Source of the DNA: Oceanicola sp. D3 | Lineage (GTDB): Bacteria; Pseudomonadota; Alphaproteobacteria; Rhodobacterales; Rhodobacteraceae | Length of the DNA stretch: 64,000 nucleotides | Direction: 5' to 3' | NCBI RefSeq assembly: GCF_006351965.1 | Contig: NZ_CP040932.1 | Coordinates: forward strand, 1,178,001-1,242,000 | Part shown: positions 44,175 to 52,488 of the stretch, piece after piece | Layout of the letters: the number at the start of each line of letters is the position of its first letter | Numbering within the stretch: position 1 is the stretch's first letter | Made by a program: the position numbers and the translations under genes | The notes under the pieces: model-generated | Seen by the model: only the letters and a program-made list of their open reading frames with translations | Told to the model about the DNA's origin: nothing | Databases searched by the model: none

Positions 44175-44911
44175 GCACCCTGCTGGAAGTCAACGGCATC
44201 TCCGTCACCTTCGATGGCTACAAGGCGATCCGGAACCTCAGCTTCAACATCGGTGAGGCAGAGTTGCGCGCCATCATCGGCCCCAACGGCGCTGGCAAAA
44301 CCACCTTCATGGATATCGTCACCGGCAAGACCAAACCCGATGAGGGCAAGGTGATCTGGGGCGAGATGAGCCGCAACCTCGTGGGCATGAACGAGGCCAA
44401 GATTGCCCAGGCGGGCATTGGCCGCAAATTTCAGAAGCCCACCGTGTTCGAAGATCAGACCGTGCGTGAAAACCTCACCATGGCTCTGCAAAACAAGCGC
44501 GGATGGTCCTCCGTCCTGTTCTGGAAGCCCTCCCGCGCCGATGAGGGCCGCGTCGAGGAACTGGCAGGCGAAATCGGCCTCGCCGATGCGCTGGAGCGCA
44601 CCTCGGGCGAGTTGTCTCACGGGCAAAAGCAATGGCTCGAAATCGGCATGCTGCTCGCGCAAGAGCCGCGCCTCCTGCTGGTCGACGAACCGGCCGCAGG
44701 CATGACTCTGGCCGAGCGCGAGCACACCACCGAAATCCTCAAGGAAGCGGCCAAAACCCGCGCCGTGGTGGTGGTCGAACACGACATGGAATTTGTCCGC
44801 CGGCTCGAATGCAAGGTGACGGTGCTGCACGAAGGCTCGGTGCTGGCCGAAGGCTCGCTCGACCACGTCACCTCCAACCCAGACGTCATCGAGGTGTATC
44901 TTGGCCGCTGA
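44171..44911 (+). CDS. urtD: Urea ABC transporter ATPase UrtD
   Basis: The 246-aa LivG-type ATPase has Walker A GPNGAGKTTFMDIV near residue 38, IGRKFQKPTVFEDQTVRENL, signature ELSHGQKQWLEIGML and Walker B LLLVDEPAAGM. The His in the signature (SHGQ rather than SGGQ) is usual for UrtD. The start overlaps the urtC stop. An upstream extension of the frame runs through urtC and is rejected. With UrtE it drives urea import. Confidence 0.97.
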   Translation: MSTLLEVNGISVTFDGYKAIRNLSFNIGEAELRAIIGPNGAGKTTFMDIVTGKTKPDEGKVIWGEMSRNLVGMNEAKIAQAGIGRKFQKPTVFEDQTVRENLTMALQNKRGWSSVLFWKPSRADEGRVEELAGEIGLADALERTSGELSHGQKQWLEIGMLLAQEPRLLLVDEPAAGMTLAEREHTTEILKEAAKTRAVVVVEHDMEFVRRLECKVTVLHEGSVLAEGSLDHVTSNPDVIEVYLGR

Positions 44912-45623
44912 TCCTTCCAAACCCGACATGCTCAAGCTCGACGGCCTAACGCTTCACTACGGCCATAGCCAGATCCTCCACGGCATCTCCATGGAGGCCC
45001 GCCTCGGCGAGGTCACCTGCGTGATGGGCACCAACGGCGTCGGCAAGACCTCCCTGATGAAGGCCATCTCCGGCACCCATGCCCGCTCCGGCGGCACCGT
45101 CACTTTCGACGGCACCGAGATCGGGAAGCTCCCCGCCCACGAGATGGCCCAACGCGGGCTGGCCTATGTGCCGCAGGGGCGTGATATCTTCCCCCTGCTC
45201 ACCGTGAAGGAAAACCTCGAAACCGCCTACGCCTGCCTGCCCAAGTCAGAGCACTTCATCCCAGATGAGGTTTTCGAGCTCTTCCCGATCCTCAAGGATT
45301 TCATCGCCCGTCGCGGCGGCGACCTCTCCGGCGGCCAGCAACAGCAACTCGCCATCGCCCGCGCGATGATGACCAAGCCCAAACTGCTGCTGCTCGACGA
45401 GCCGACCGAGGGCATCCAGCCCAACATCATCCAGCAGATCGGCAAGGTCATCGAATACCTGCGCGACCGGGGCGACATGGCGATCATCCTCGTCGAGCAA
45501 TACTTCGAGTTCGCCTACAACCTCGCCGACCGTTTCGTGGTGCTGAGACGCGGCGAAGTCACCGCCCGCGGCGCGCGTGGCGAGATCGAGAAGAGCGAGC
45601 TGATGGCCGAAGTCTCCGTCTGA
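44901..45623 (+). CDS. urtE: Urea ABC transporter ATPase UrtE
   Basis: The 240-aa LivF-type ATPase has Walker A GTNGVGKTSLMKAISG near residue 40, signature DLSGGQQQQLAIARAMM and Walker B LLLLDEPTEGIQPNIIQQI. The start is TTG at 44901, preceded by GAGG at proper distance; the ATG at 44928 has no good ribosome-binding site. It overlaps the end of urtD by 11 bases and ends the operon. The following 276 bases hold no supported gene. Confidence 0.96.
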   Translation: MAADPSKPDMLKLDGLTLHYGHSQILHGISMEARLGEVTCVMGTNGVGKTSLMKAISGTHARSGGTVTFDGTEIGKLPAHEMAQRGLAYVPQGRDIFPLLTVKENLETAYACLPKSEHFIPDEVFELFPILKDFIARRGGDLSGGQQQQLAIARAMMTKPKLLLLDEPTEGIQPNIIQQIGKVIEYLRDRGDMAIILVEQYFEFAYNLADRFVVLRRGEVTARGARGEIEKSELMAEVSV

Positions 45624-45899
45624 GTTTCCGACCGGCATGGCGCTCCCGGACCGTGAGCCTGGCAGTCTCATGGCATCAACGGCGTGTTGCATGAGCGAAC
45701 CGCCCAGCCACCATGGGCAGCCGGTTCGCTGTTTGAAGGTCTGCTGTGCGGGACTTTGCTGCCGTTTGGTCTCGGACGTCCAATGTCTGCGTCATCACTT
45801 GTGCCGCTCGATATTCCCGCCATGATGGGGGCTTGATTGGCCTGTTGACACGTCCTGTTTATAGCGCCTCTGCGACGCAACACAGAAGAAGAGTAGGCC

Positions 45900-46601
45900 A
45901 TGGGCGCAGTACTCGGGACCGATATCTTTGAAGCGGACAACGCAAACCTGGTTCACCCGGATGGCCATTCGGTTGGATCAGCAATGGCAGATGACATCGA
46001 ACAATACCTGGATGGCATCAAGGGCCAGGCAATGGTTGCCTACGCAAAGGAGGTCATGGCGAAAGGCGGAACCTTCAGCGTTTACGGCTACGACTTTGCG
46101 GCACCGTTTCGGGCTGAGATACCGGAAGATATGTTGCCCAAGAAACTGCTCGTCGATACGGGCGCAAAAATTCCAGACTACTACTCGAACTTTGGCTTTT
46201 TCTTTGTCAGCAATGCTTTCAAGATGTTGGTCGACGAATTCGACGCAGATCAGCATCAGTTTTCGCCAGTCGAGATCGTGGACAGGTCTGGGGCCGCATA
46301 TTCCAGGTCCGACTATTTTGTTTTCAATTGCCGCCAGGTTCTGAACACGGTTGATGAAACCAGCGAGAATTTGGAGTTTGTGGCGTCAAGCAACCCGAAG
46401 CCCGGCGACGGCGATCCAATCCCGTTTACATGCACCTCGGGAAACCCATTCCGAGTGTTCAAGGATAAGATCGGTGATGCGGGTCTTTGGCAGGAACTCA
46501 GATGTTTGCGCGCAACTTTTGCTTCCGAGGCTTTTTGGCAGGAGGCCAAGGCCCGGAACTTGACCGGAATGATGCGCCATACCGACTTCGAGGAGATTTG
46601 A
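45900..46601 (+). CDS. Imm11/DUF1629-like orphan protein (233 aa)
   Basis: The soluble product is rich in Phe/Asp, with the conserved-looking core GFFFVSNAFKMLVDEFDADQHQF, VEIVDRSGAAYSRSDYFVFNCRQVLNTVDE and the end FWQEAKARNLTGMMRHTDFEEI. This pattern recalls DUF1629/Imm11-type immunity proteins, which neutralise secreted toxins. No toxin gene is adjacent. Its base composition is visibly poorer in G+C than its neighbours. The initiator ATG follows AGAAGAGTAGGCC. The assignment is by pattern only. Confidence 0.6.
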   Translation: MGAVLGTDIFEADNANLVHPDGHSVGSAMADDIEQYLDGIKGQAMVAYAKEVMAKGGTFSVYGYDFAAPFRAEIPEDMLPKKLLVDTGAKIPDYYSNFGFFFVSNAFKMLVDEFDADQHQFSPVEIVDRSGAAYSRSDYFVFNCRQVLNTVDETSENLEFVASSNPKPGDGDPIPFTCTSGNPFRVFKDKIGDAGLWQELRCLRATFASEAFWQEAKARNLTGMMRHTDFEEI

Positions 46602-46929
46602 CTTGCGCAAGAGCAAAGAGTCACATCGACCTTAAGTCTGGCAGTGTGCCCTAAAGAACGAGTTTGTTAGAACACTAGCGAAGAAGCAGACCCTAGCTGC
46701 ACCGCAGAGAATCTGCACAAAGGGCTCCCCTCCGCTATTCGCTACACAACCCAAGAACAGCCGCTTTTCATACAAAGCCCCCATCCGGCTTGCGCCGCCC
46801 ATCCGGCTTGCGCCGCTCAACCGGCGCACGCGGTCGCCACTGTCGCCCAGCGCGCCAGACCCCCAGCCGACACACATTCCCCCCCGGAGCCCTCTCGCGC
46901 TACACTTGTCCAGCAACGAAAGGCCTCTG
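46602..46929. other. Low-GC intergenic region with an 18-bp tandem repeat
   Basis: The 328-base gap has no supported gene. Its left part is A/T-rich like the preceding gene. CCCATCCGGCTTGCGCCG occurs twice in direct tandem at 46780-46797 and 46798-46815. AAAGG lies just before the proC start. Confidence 0.6.
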
Positions 46930-47703
46930 ATGACCCTCATCCCCCAAACCCTCTCCCTCATCGGCACCGGCATGCTGGGCCGCGAGATCGCCCGCGGCCT
47001 GCTCGCCTCAGGCCATCCGGCCGAGCGGCTGATCCTCGCCAACACCACCGGCACCCCGCCAGAGGGCCTGCCCTGCCGCACCACCACGCCCGCCTTGGCT
47101 GCTGAAGAGGCCGATGCGATCCTCCTCTGCGTGCCGCCCGCCGCCGCACCCGCGCTTGGCCTCAGCACTACCAAGCCCGTGCTCTCCACTATGGCCGGCG
47201 TCACGCTCGCCCGGCTCGCCGAGCTCACCGGCAGCCCCCGCACCATCCGCGCCATGTCCTCCCCCGCCGCTGGCCTGGGCCTCGCCTTCTCCCCCTGGGC
47301 CGCCGCCCCCGGCGCCACACCGGCGGACAAAGCCCTCGCCAACGCCCTCTTCTCCGCCATCGGAACCACGGCCGAACTCCCCGACGAAGCCCAGGTCGAC
47401 GTCTTCACCGCCATCACCGGCCCCGTCCCCGGCTTCGTCGCCTTCTTCGCCGAGGCGGTGCAGGCCTATGCGCAATCCGAGGGCATCGCCCCCGAAACCG
47501 CGCTCGCCGCCACCCGCCAACTCTTCCTGGCCGCCGGGCAGATGCTGGCGACCGGCCCCGCGCCCGCCGGACATGTGCAACAGATGGTCGACTACGCCGG
47601 CACCACCGCCGCCGGGCTCGAAGCCATGCGCGCCTCGCCGCTCGCCGACCTCATCGCCCAAGGCCTCGCCGCCGCGACCGCCCGCGCCCGCACCATCGGC
47701 TGA
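46930..47703 (+). CDS. proC: Pyrroline-5-carboxylate reductase
   Basis: The 257-aa product has the Rossmann opening LIGTGMLGREIARGLLASG at the N-terminus, ILLCVPP, STMAGVTLARL, IRAMSSPAAGLG and the dimerisation segment DVFTAITGPVPGFVAFFAEA with the GPxP motif. It catalyses the last step of proline synthesis. The NTG of the NADP-binding loop and the length are consistent. Some such paralogues act on other imines. The ATG at 46930 follows AAAGG. Confidence 0.88.
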   Translation: MTLIPQTLSLIGTGMLGREIARGLLASGHPAERLILANTTGTPPEGLPCRTTTPALAAEEADAILLCVPPAAAPALGLSTTKPVLSTMAGVTLARLAELTGSPRTIRAMSSPAAGLGLAFSPWAAAPGATPADKALANALFSAIGTTAELPDEAQVDVFTAITGPVPGFVAFFAEAVQAYAQSEGIAPETALAATRQLFLAAGQMLATGPAPAGHVQQMVDYAGTTAAGLEAMRASPLADLIAQGLAAATARARTIG

Positions 47704-47772
47704 CGCGGGGCAGGGGGCTTTCCAGCCCGCCCCGCCCGGTGCTAAACCGGCGCGACCTCAGAAAGACCACCC

Positions 47773-48606
47773 ATGACCAGCCCCAGCTACGCCCGCCCCC
47801 CCGGCGGCCTCCCGCCGCAGACCGATAAACTCGCCTCCGCCGCCACCTTCACCCCGGCCTACGCGGTGATCCCGGCCAGCGTGCAGCGCGATATCGTCAC
47901 CTCCTTCCTGCCCGGCTGGCGCGAAACCCGCTTCTGGGTGCTCGCCCGCCCGCTCTCGGGCTTTGCCGAAACCTTCTCGCATTACATCGCCGAACTCGCC
48001 CCCGGCGGCGGCACCACCCGCGAGGAGGGCGAAGAGGGCGTGCAATCGGCGCTCTTTCTGACCCACGGCGCGGCGCGGCTCGACATCGGCGGCGAAACCC
48101 ACCTGCTGACCCCGGGCAGCTTCTGCTACATCCCGCCTTCCGCGCGCTGGTCACTCACCGCCGAAGGCGAGGGCGATTGTGTCTTCCACTGGCACCGCAA
48201 GCGCTACCAACCGGTCGATGGGCTCGACGCGCCCGCCTTCCTGCACCGCAACGAGCAGGAGATCACGCCCACGCCCATGCCCTCGGCGCCCGAATGGGCG
48301 ACCACACGCTTCGTGGACCCGGCCGATCTGGCGTTTGATTTCCACATCACCATCGTCACCCTGCAACCCGGCGCCAGCATCCCCTTCCTTGAAACCCACG
48401 TCATGGAACACGGCCTCTACGTGCTTGAAGGCAAGGGCGCCTACCGGCTCAATGCCGATTGGGTCGAGGTTGGGCCGGGCGATTACATGTGGCTGCGCGC
48501 CTTCTGCCCGCAAGCCTGCTACGCCGGTGGCCCCGGCCCCTTCCGCTACCTGCTCTACAAAGACGTCAACCGCCACGCCGTCCTGCCGCCGGTGCCCCAC
48601 CTGTAG
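47773..48606 (+). CDS. allE: (S)-ureidoglycine aminohydrolase, bicupin
   Basis: The 277-aa bicupin has a first cupin at about 75-130 (RLDIGGETHLLTPGSFCYIPPSA) and a second at about 195-260 with ETHVMEHGLYVLEGKGAY and GPGDYMWLRAFCPQACYAGG, the Mn site of AllE. It converts ureidoglycine to ureidoglycolate and ammonia in purine breakdown. The stop TAG is part of a hairpin repeat. It fits functionally with uraH, urease and urt nearby, though not in one operon. Confidence 0.92.
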   Translation: MTSPSYARPPGGLPPQTDKLASAATFTPAYAVIPASVQRDIVTSFLPGWRETRFWVLARPLSGFAETFSHYIAELAPGGGTTREEGEEGVQSALFLTHGAARLDIGGETHLLTPGSFCYIPPSARWSLTAEGEGDCVFHWHRKRYQPVDGLDAPAFLHRNEQEITPTPMPSAPEWATTRFVDPADLAFDFHITIVTLQPGASIPFLETHVMEHGLYVLEGKGAYRLNADWVEVGPGDYMWLRAFCPQACYAGGPGPFRYLLYKDVNRHAVLPPVPHL

Positions 48607-48625
48607 GGTGGGCAATCTGCCCACG
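48603..48625 (+). repeat. GTGGGCA hairpin repeat, copy 5 (supplies stop codon)
   Basis: GTAG followed by GGTGGGCAATCTGCCCACG. TAG at 48604-48606 is the allE stop codon. It lies 14 bases before the convergent oxidoreductase gene's end. Confidence 0.85.
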
Positions 48626-48639
48626 ACCCCGGCCCCGCC

Positions 48640-49518
48640 TCAAAACACCAGGCTCCGGTGCACCGCCGCCCCGGTAAACGCCCCTTGCCCCACAGCCAGC
48701 GCGATCGAATGCGGCTGCTTCGCCGCGTCTCCGCAAGAAAACACCCCCGCCACGCTGGTCGCGCCCATCGCATCCACCACCAAAACGCCCCCCATCGGCG
48801 TTTCCTCCACCGCGCAGCCCATCGCTTGCGGCAAGGGCGACGCGGGCCACACCCGGCTCACCGCGAACAATCCGGCAAACCGCAGCGCCCGCCCGTCGGC
48901 CAAATGCGCCACCGGCCCGGACTCCAGCCGCACCAATTCCGCGTCCTCAACCCGCACCCCGCGTGCCGCCAGCGCCGCCACCTGCTCCGGCGTGGGCACC
49001 GCCCCGGCGGGCAAAAACGTCACCTCGCCCCACTCGGTAATCAACTCCGCCACATGGGCACTCAACTCCGAGCTGCCGATGACGCCAATGTCGCCGCGCT
49101 CCAACTCGTAGCCGTGGCAATAGGGGCAATGAAACACCTCCCGCCCCCAAAGCGGCTCCAGCCCCTCGATCTCCGGCAGGTCATCCCGCACCCCCACGGC
49201 AAACACCAGCCGCCGCCCCTCCAGCACCCGGCCCCCTGCCAGCTCCACCCTGAAGCCGTCCATCTCGCCAGAGGCCGCAACCGCCCCGCCCTCAACCCAC
49301 TCCAGCGTGCCATAGCGCTCCAATTGCGCCCGCGAAATCTCCAGCAAGCTGCCCGGCGGCGTGCCATCACGGGTGAAAAACCCCTGCGCATGAGCCGCGC
49401 GCCGGTTGCGCGGACGGCCTGCGTCCACCACCGCCACCGAGCGCCGCGCCCGCAGGAGTTGGAGCGCAGCAGATTGCCCGGCGGGGCCACCGCCGATCAC
49501 GATCACATCGAATGTCAT
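48640..49518 (-). CDS. Thioredoxin reductase-like FAD/NAD(P) oxidoreductase
   Basis: The 292-aa flavoprotein has the FAD motif VIGGGPAGQSAALQLLRARR at the N-terminus, the redox-active CPYC in VFHCPYCHGYELE near residue 135, VIGSSELSAHVAELI for NAD(P)H and a C-terminal GVFSCGDAAKQPHSIALAVGQG. It resembles the shorter TrxR-like oxidoreductases seen with Rrf2 or anti-sigma regulators. It lies 4 bases after the Rrf2 gene on the same strand and is presumably controlled by it. Confidence 0.9.
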   Translation of the reverse strand: MTFDVIVIGGGPAGQSAALQLLRARRSVAVVDAGRPRNRRAAHAQGFFTRDGTPPGSLLEISRAQLERYGTLEWVEGGAVAASGEMDGFRVELAGGRVLEGRRLVFAVGVRDDLPEIEGLEPLWGREVFHCPYCHGYELERGDIGVIGSSELSAHVAELITEWGEVTFLPAGAVPTPEQVAALAARGVRVEDAELVRLESGPVAHLADGRALRFAGLFAVSRVWPASPLPQAMGCAVEETPMGGVLVVDAMGATSVAGVFSCGDAAKQPHSIALAVGQGAFTGAAVHRSLVF

Positions 49519-49522
49519 TGTT

Positions 49523-49987
49523 TTACCCTTTCAAAGCTCCGCCGGACTGTCCGGCAGCCTTATGCGCCGCAAACCGCGCGCCAAACTCTTCGGCCAAATC
49601 GGCCAGCGTCACCGCCTCAAACCGCTTGAGCAGCAAGGCCTCGGCGGCGGCAAAGGCATCGTCCATCACTGCGTTCACCGATTGCTCCACAAGGCAGCCG
49701 GGCGCCTCGCTCTTGTTGCCGATGGCAAACACCGTCGGCTCTCCCAGCGCCTCATGCAGCGCCCGCAGCGTCACGCTTTCCAGCGGCACCGCCACCTCCC
49801 AGCCGCCCGCCGCGCCCCGTGTCGAGGTCACCAAGCCGGCCTCGCGCAGCAGCCCCATGGTGCGCCGCACCACAACCGGGTTGGTGCTCATGCATTTGGC
49901 CAGCACCTCCGAGCTCATCGGCCCGTCATGCTCGGCCATATGCAGCAGCGCATGAAGCACCGAAGAGAGCCTGCTATCGCGTTTCAT
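49523..49987 (-). CDS. Rrf2 family transcriptional regulator
   Basis: The 154-aa product has the Rrf2 winged helix: RLSSVLHALLHMAEHDGPMSSEVLAKCMSTNPVVVRRTMGLLREAGLVTSTRGAAGG. The cysteine loop seen in IscR/NsrR (three Cys) is reduced to one Cys (PGCLVEQ) plus Cys in the helix (LAKCMST), so an Fe-S cluster is unlikely and thiol switching is possible. The ATG at 49987 follows GGAGG at proper spacing. It precedes the TrxR-like gene. Confidence 0.88.
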   Translation of the reverse strand: MKRDSRLSSVLHALLHMAEHDGPMSSEVLAKCMSTNPVVVRRTMGLLREAGLVTSTRGAAGGWEVAVPLESVTLRALHEALGEPTVFAIGNKSEAPGCLVEQSVNAVMDDAFAAAEALLLKRFEAVTLADLAEEFGARFAAHKAAGQSGGALKG

Positions 49988-50133
49988 CACTGCCTCCGAC
50001 TAAACGTAACTTTTGATATTACGATTCGAGCCCGCCATGCAATCCCCTTCACAGCCTCGTCATCCCGGACCGCTCCGGCTTTCCAACCCGCGCCAGCGCC
50101 CTTAGGCCATCGCCAAACCCACCGGAGCCGCCA

Positions 50134-50601
50134 ATGCCCTTCGTCTTCACTCGCTTGCCCCAGATCGCCCCCGACCTGCTGCTCGCCCACATGAACGATG
50201 CGCGCATCGCCGCACACCTGCCGCTTCTCACCCAGCCCTGGGCGGCGGATGACGTGGCCGATTTCGTCGCCGCGAAAGAGGCCACCTGGGCGCGTGACGG
50301 CCTCGGCCACTGGGCTTTTCTCGACGGCGAGAGCTACATCGGCTGGGGCGGCTTCCAGAAAGAGGGCGACGAGTGGGATTTCGGCCTCGTCCTCACCCCG
50401 GCTGCCTTCGGGCTGGGCCGCCGCATCGCCGCGCAGGCGCTGGACCATGCCCGCGCCGACCCGCGCATCCCCTTCGTTACCTTCCTGCTCGCCCCCTCCC
50501 GTCGCCACCTCTCGGCACTCCGCCGGATGGGCGCCGCGCCTGTGGGCGAAGTCGCCCACGCGGGCCAGAGGTTTCTCAAGTTCCGGCTCGATACCGCATA
50601 G
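50134..50601 (+). CDS. GNAT family acetyltransferase
   Basis: The 155-aa product has the RimJ/RimL-like GNAT layout: LLLAHMNDARIAAHLPL at the N-terminus, WAFLDGESYIGWGGFQKEGDEWDFGLVL in the centre and an acetyl-CoA loop around AAFGLGRRIAAQALDHA. The substrate is unknown. It lies 73 bases before a GAPDH gene; a shared transcript is possible. Confidence 0.85.
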   Translation: MPFVFTRLPQIAPDLLLAHMNDARIAAHLPLLTQPWAADDVADFVAAKEATWARDGLGHWAFLDGESYIGWGGFQKEGDEWDFGLVLTPAAFGLGRRIAAQALDHARADPRIPFVTFLLAPSRRHLSALRRMGAAPVGEVAHAGQRFLKFRLDTA

Positions 50602-50673
50602 CAGGGCAGGGGTTGCCCCCGGCGGCGGCCCGTCGCAGCCTCCGGCCAAACCTGCCACCGAGTCGGAGCCCCC

Positions 50674-51648
50674 ATGCCCACCATCGCCATCAACGGTTTC
50701 GGCCGCATCGGCCGCACCGTACTCCGCCAGCTCCTCGCCTCCCGGCCCGGCATCACCCTCGCGCTGATCAACGACATCGAACCGCTGGAAACCTGCGCCT
50801 ACCTCTTCGCCTATGACAGCGTCTTCGGCCCATGGCCCGGCAAGGTCACCACCGCCACCGAGGCGCTGGTGATCGACGGCAAGCCGATCCGCTTCACCGC
50901 CGCGCCCGACATCTCCACGCTCGATCTTTCCGGCGTCGACGTTGTGCTCGAATGCACCGGGCTGGCAGGCAAGCGCTCGGTGGCCGAGCGGGGCTTGGCG
51001 GCAGGGGCGCGCACCGTGCTGGTCTCCGGTCCCTCCGACGAGGCCGACATCACGGTTGTCATGGGCGCAAACGACGCGGCGCTCACCAATCAGCGCATCG
51101 TCTCCAACGCCTCCTGCACCACCAATGCCCTCGCGCCGCTGCTTCGGGTGTTGGATGAGGCCTTTGGCATCGAAGCCGGCCAAATGACGACCGTCCATTG
51201 CTACACTGGCGCCCAGCCCACCGTGGATGCGCCGCGCAAGGCCCCCGAGCGCTCCCGCGCGGCGGCCCTCTCGATGGTGCCCACCACCACCTCCGCCGCC
51301 CGGCTGATCGACCGCGTTCTGCCCGCCCTCGCGGGCCGCATCGAGGCCCGGGCGCTCCGCGTGCCCACCGCCTCCGTCTCGGCCATCGACCTCACCGTCA
51401 CCACCCGGCAGCCCACCAGCACTGAGGCGGTCAATGCCGCCCTCGCCGGTGCCACCGGGCCGATCATCGGCACCACCGATCAGCCCCTCGTCTCCTCCGA
51501 TCTGCGCGCCCGCCCCGAAAGCCTCATCCTCGCCCCGCGCGAAACCTCCGTGGCAAGCGGGCTCACCCGCGTCTTCGGCTGGTATGACAACGAATGGGGC
51601 TTCTCCGCGCGGATGCTCGACATGGCCGAGCGTATGGGCACCCGCTGA
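50674..51648 (+). CDS. gap: Glyceraldehyde-3-phosphate dehydrogenase family protein
   Basis: The 324-aa product has the Rossmann start INGFGRIGRTVLRQLL, the catalytic SNASCTTNALAPLL with Cys near residue 148, TVHCYTGAQPTVDAP with the catalytic His, the phosphate-binding VPTASVSAIDLTVTT and WYDNEWGFSARMLDM. It oxidises glyceraldehyde-3-phosphate. The neighbourhood is not glycolytic, so a specialised paralogue (e.g. erythrose-4-phosphate or NADP-linked) is possible. The Asp after strand 2 (LINDIEP) favours NAD. Confidence 0.92.
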   Translation: MPTIAINGFGRIGRTVLRQLLASRPGITLALINDIEPLETCAYLFAYDSVFGPWPGKVTTATEALVIDGKPIRFTAAPDISTLDLSGVDVVLECTGLAGKRSVAERGLAAGARTVLVSGPSDEADITVVMGANDAALTNQRIVSNASCTTNALAPLLRVLDEAFGIEAGQMTTVHCYTGAQPTVDAPRKAPERSRAAALSMVPTTTSAARLIDRVLPALAGRIEARALRVPTASVSAIDLTVTTRQPTSTEAVNAALAGATGPIIGTTDQPLVSSDLRARPESLILAPRETSVASGLTRVFGWYDNEWGFSARMLDMAERMGTR

Positions 51649-51745
51649 CGCGCCAACTGGCCGCGCCCGCCTCCGTGCGCCGGTTTCAAGGCCCCGTCAC
51701 ACCGCATTAACGGCGTGCGGTGCTCGTATTCTCGTAGGTATGGGG

Positions 51746-51774
51746 TGTGCATAGGATGTGCATGGGTTGTGCAT
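51746..51774 (+). promoter_or_regulatory. Three TGTGCAT boxes phased at 11 bp
   Basis: TGTGCAT occurs at 51746-51752, 51757-51763 and 51768-51774, each 11 bases apart and so on one face of the helix. The sequence then runs CATTACTAACCATAGTTAACG. It sits about 100 bases after gap and 290 before uraH in a 416-base gap with no supported gene. It may be a repeated binding site for a regulator. Confidence 0.6.
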
Positions 51775-52064
51775 CATTACTAACCATAGTTAACGCCAAA
51801 TATCCCGGCATTACGTGCGGAGCCGCACAGCCGCCGCTCCCCCCTAAAGCTCCCGCAACTGCGCATTTCTGCTCCGGCTAACTATGCAAGTGTTTCCCAA
51901 GTCACTGGCAATAAACGGATAAATTAGGCCGAGCTCTCTGCCGAGCGCCGTCCCCGCCCACCTTTAACCCCTCCATGCCATACTCCAGCACAGCAACGAG
52001 GGCTTCATTCCCCCCACCAGCCTGCTAGGGTCGCCCCAGTCAAACCAACACAAGGATCAGCCCA

Positions 52065-52418
52065 ATGGCGGGATATCTCACCACCCACGTGCTCGACACC
52101 GCCCGCGGCCTGCCGGCAGAGGGGCTGGTGGTCATGCTGTTCCGGATCGAGGGCAGCGAACGTCGCGGACTCGTTCAGATGGTCACCAATGAGGATGGTC
52201 GCACCGATACGCCCATTCTCCCAAAAGAGGATTTTGAAACAGGAACTTACGAGCTCCTGTTCCACGCGGGCCACTACCTTCAGGCCACCATGCAGGGTGA
52301 AGATGACACGCTGTTCCTCAACGAGGTGCCGATCCGCTTCACCATGACGGAAGACACGCATTACCACGTCCCCTTGCTGCTCTCGCCCTACAGTTATTCC
52401 ACCTATCGCGGCAGCTAG
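52065..52418 (+). CDS. uraH: 5-Hydroxyisourate hydrolase (transthyretin-like)
   Basis: The 117-aa product has the full set of transthyretin-related motifs: LTTHVLDTARGLPAEGLVVMLFR with the N-terminal catalytic His, NEDGRTDTPIL with the conserved Arg, and the C-terminal tetrapeptide YRGS. It hydrolyses 5-hydroxyisourate to OHCU in uric acid breakdown. The ATG follows AAGGAT. It lies directly upstream of the copper promoter. The other uricase-pathway genes are not in this window. Confidence 0.96.
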   Translation: MAGYLTTHVLDTARGLPAEGLVVMLFRIEGSERRGLVQMVTNEDGRTDTPILPKEDFETGTYELLFHAGHYLQATMQGEDDTLFLNEVPIRFTMTEDTHYHVPLLLSPYSYSTYRGS

Positions 52419-52422
52419 GCTC

Positions 52423-52453
52423 TTGACCTTCCAGTGACTGGAACCCCTATGTA
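52423..52453 (+). promoter_or_regulatory. CueR-type copper-responsive promoter
   Basis: TTGACC (52423-52428) and TATGTA (52448-52453) are separated by 19 bases, the overlong spacer typical of MerR-family promoters. The spacer holds the dyad TTCCAG-TGA-CTGGAA. The same core is found at known CueR sites. It precedes copA and the CueR-like gene, so the operon is autoregulated. Confidence 0.88.
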
Positions 52454-52488
52454 AGGTGCCGGACACTCCCGTCCCCGGAGCCTTACCC

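Noticed and set aside
45845-45866. TTGACA ... TTTATAG promoter before the immunity-like gene
   Set aside because: The spacing is far too short for a -35/-10 pair.
51775-51795. CtrA box (TTAA-N7-TTAA) after the TGTGCAT repeats
   Set aside because: CTAACCATAGTTAAC has wrong half-site spacing and one base off.
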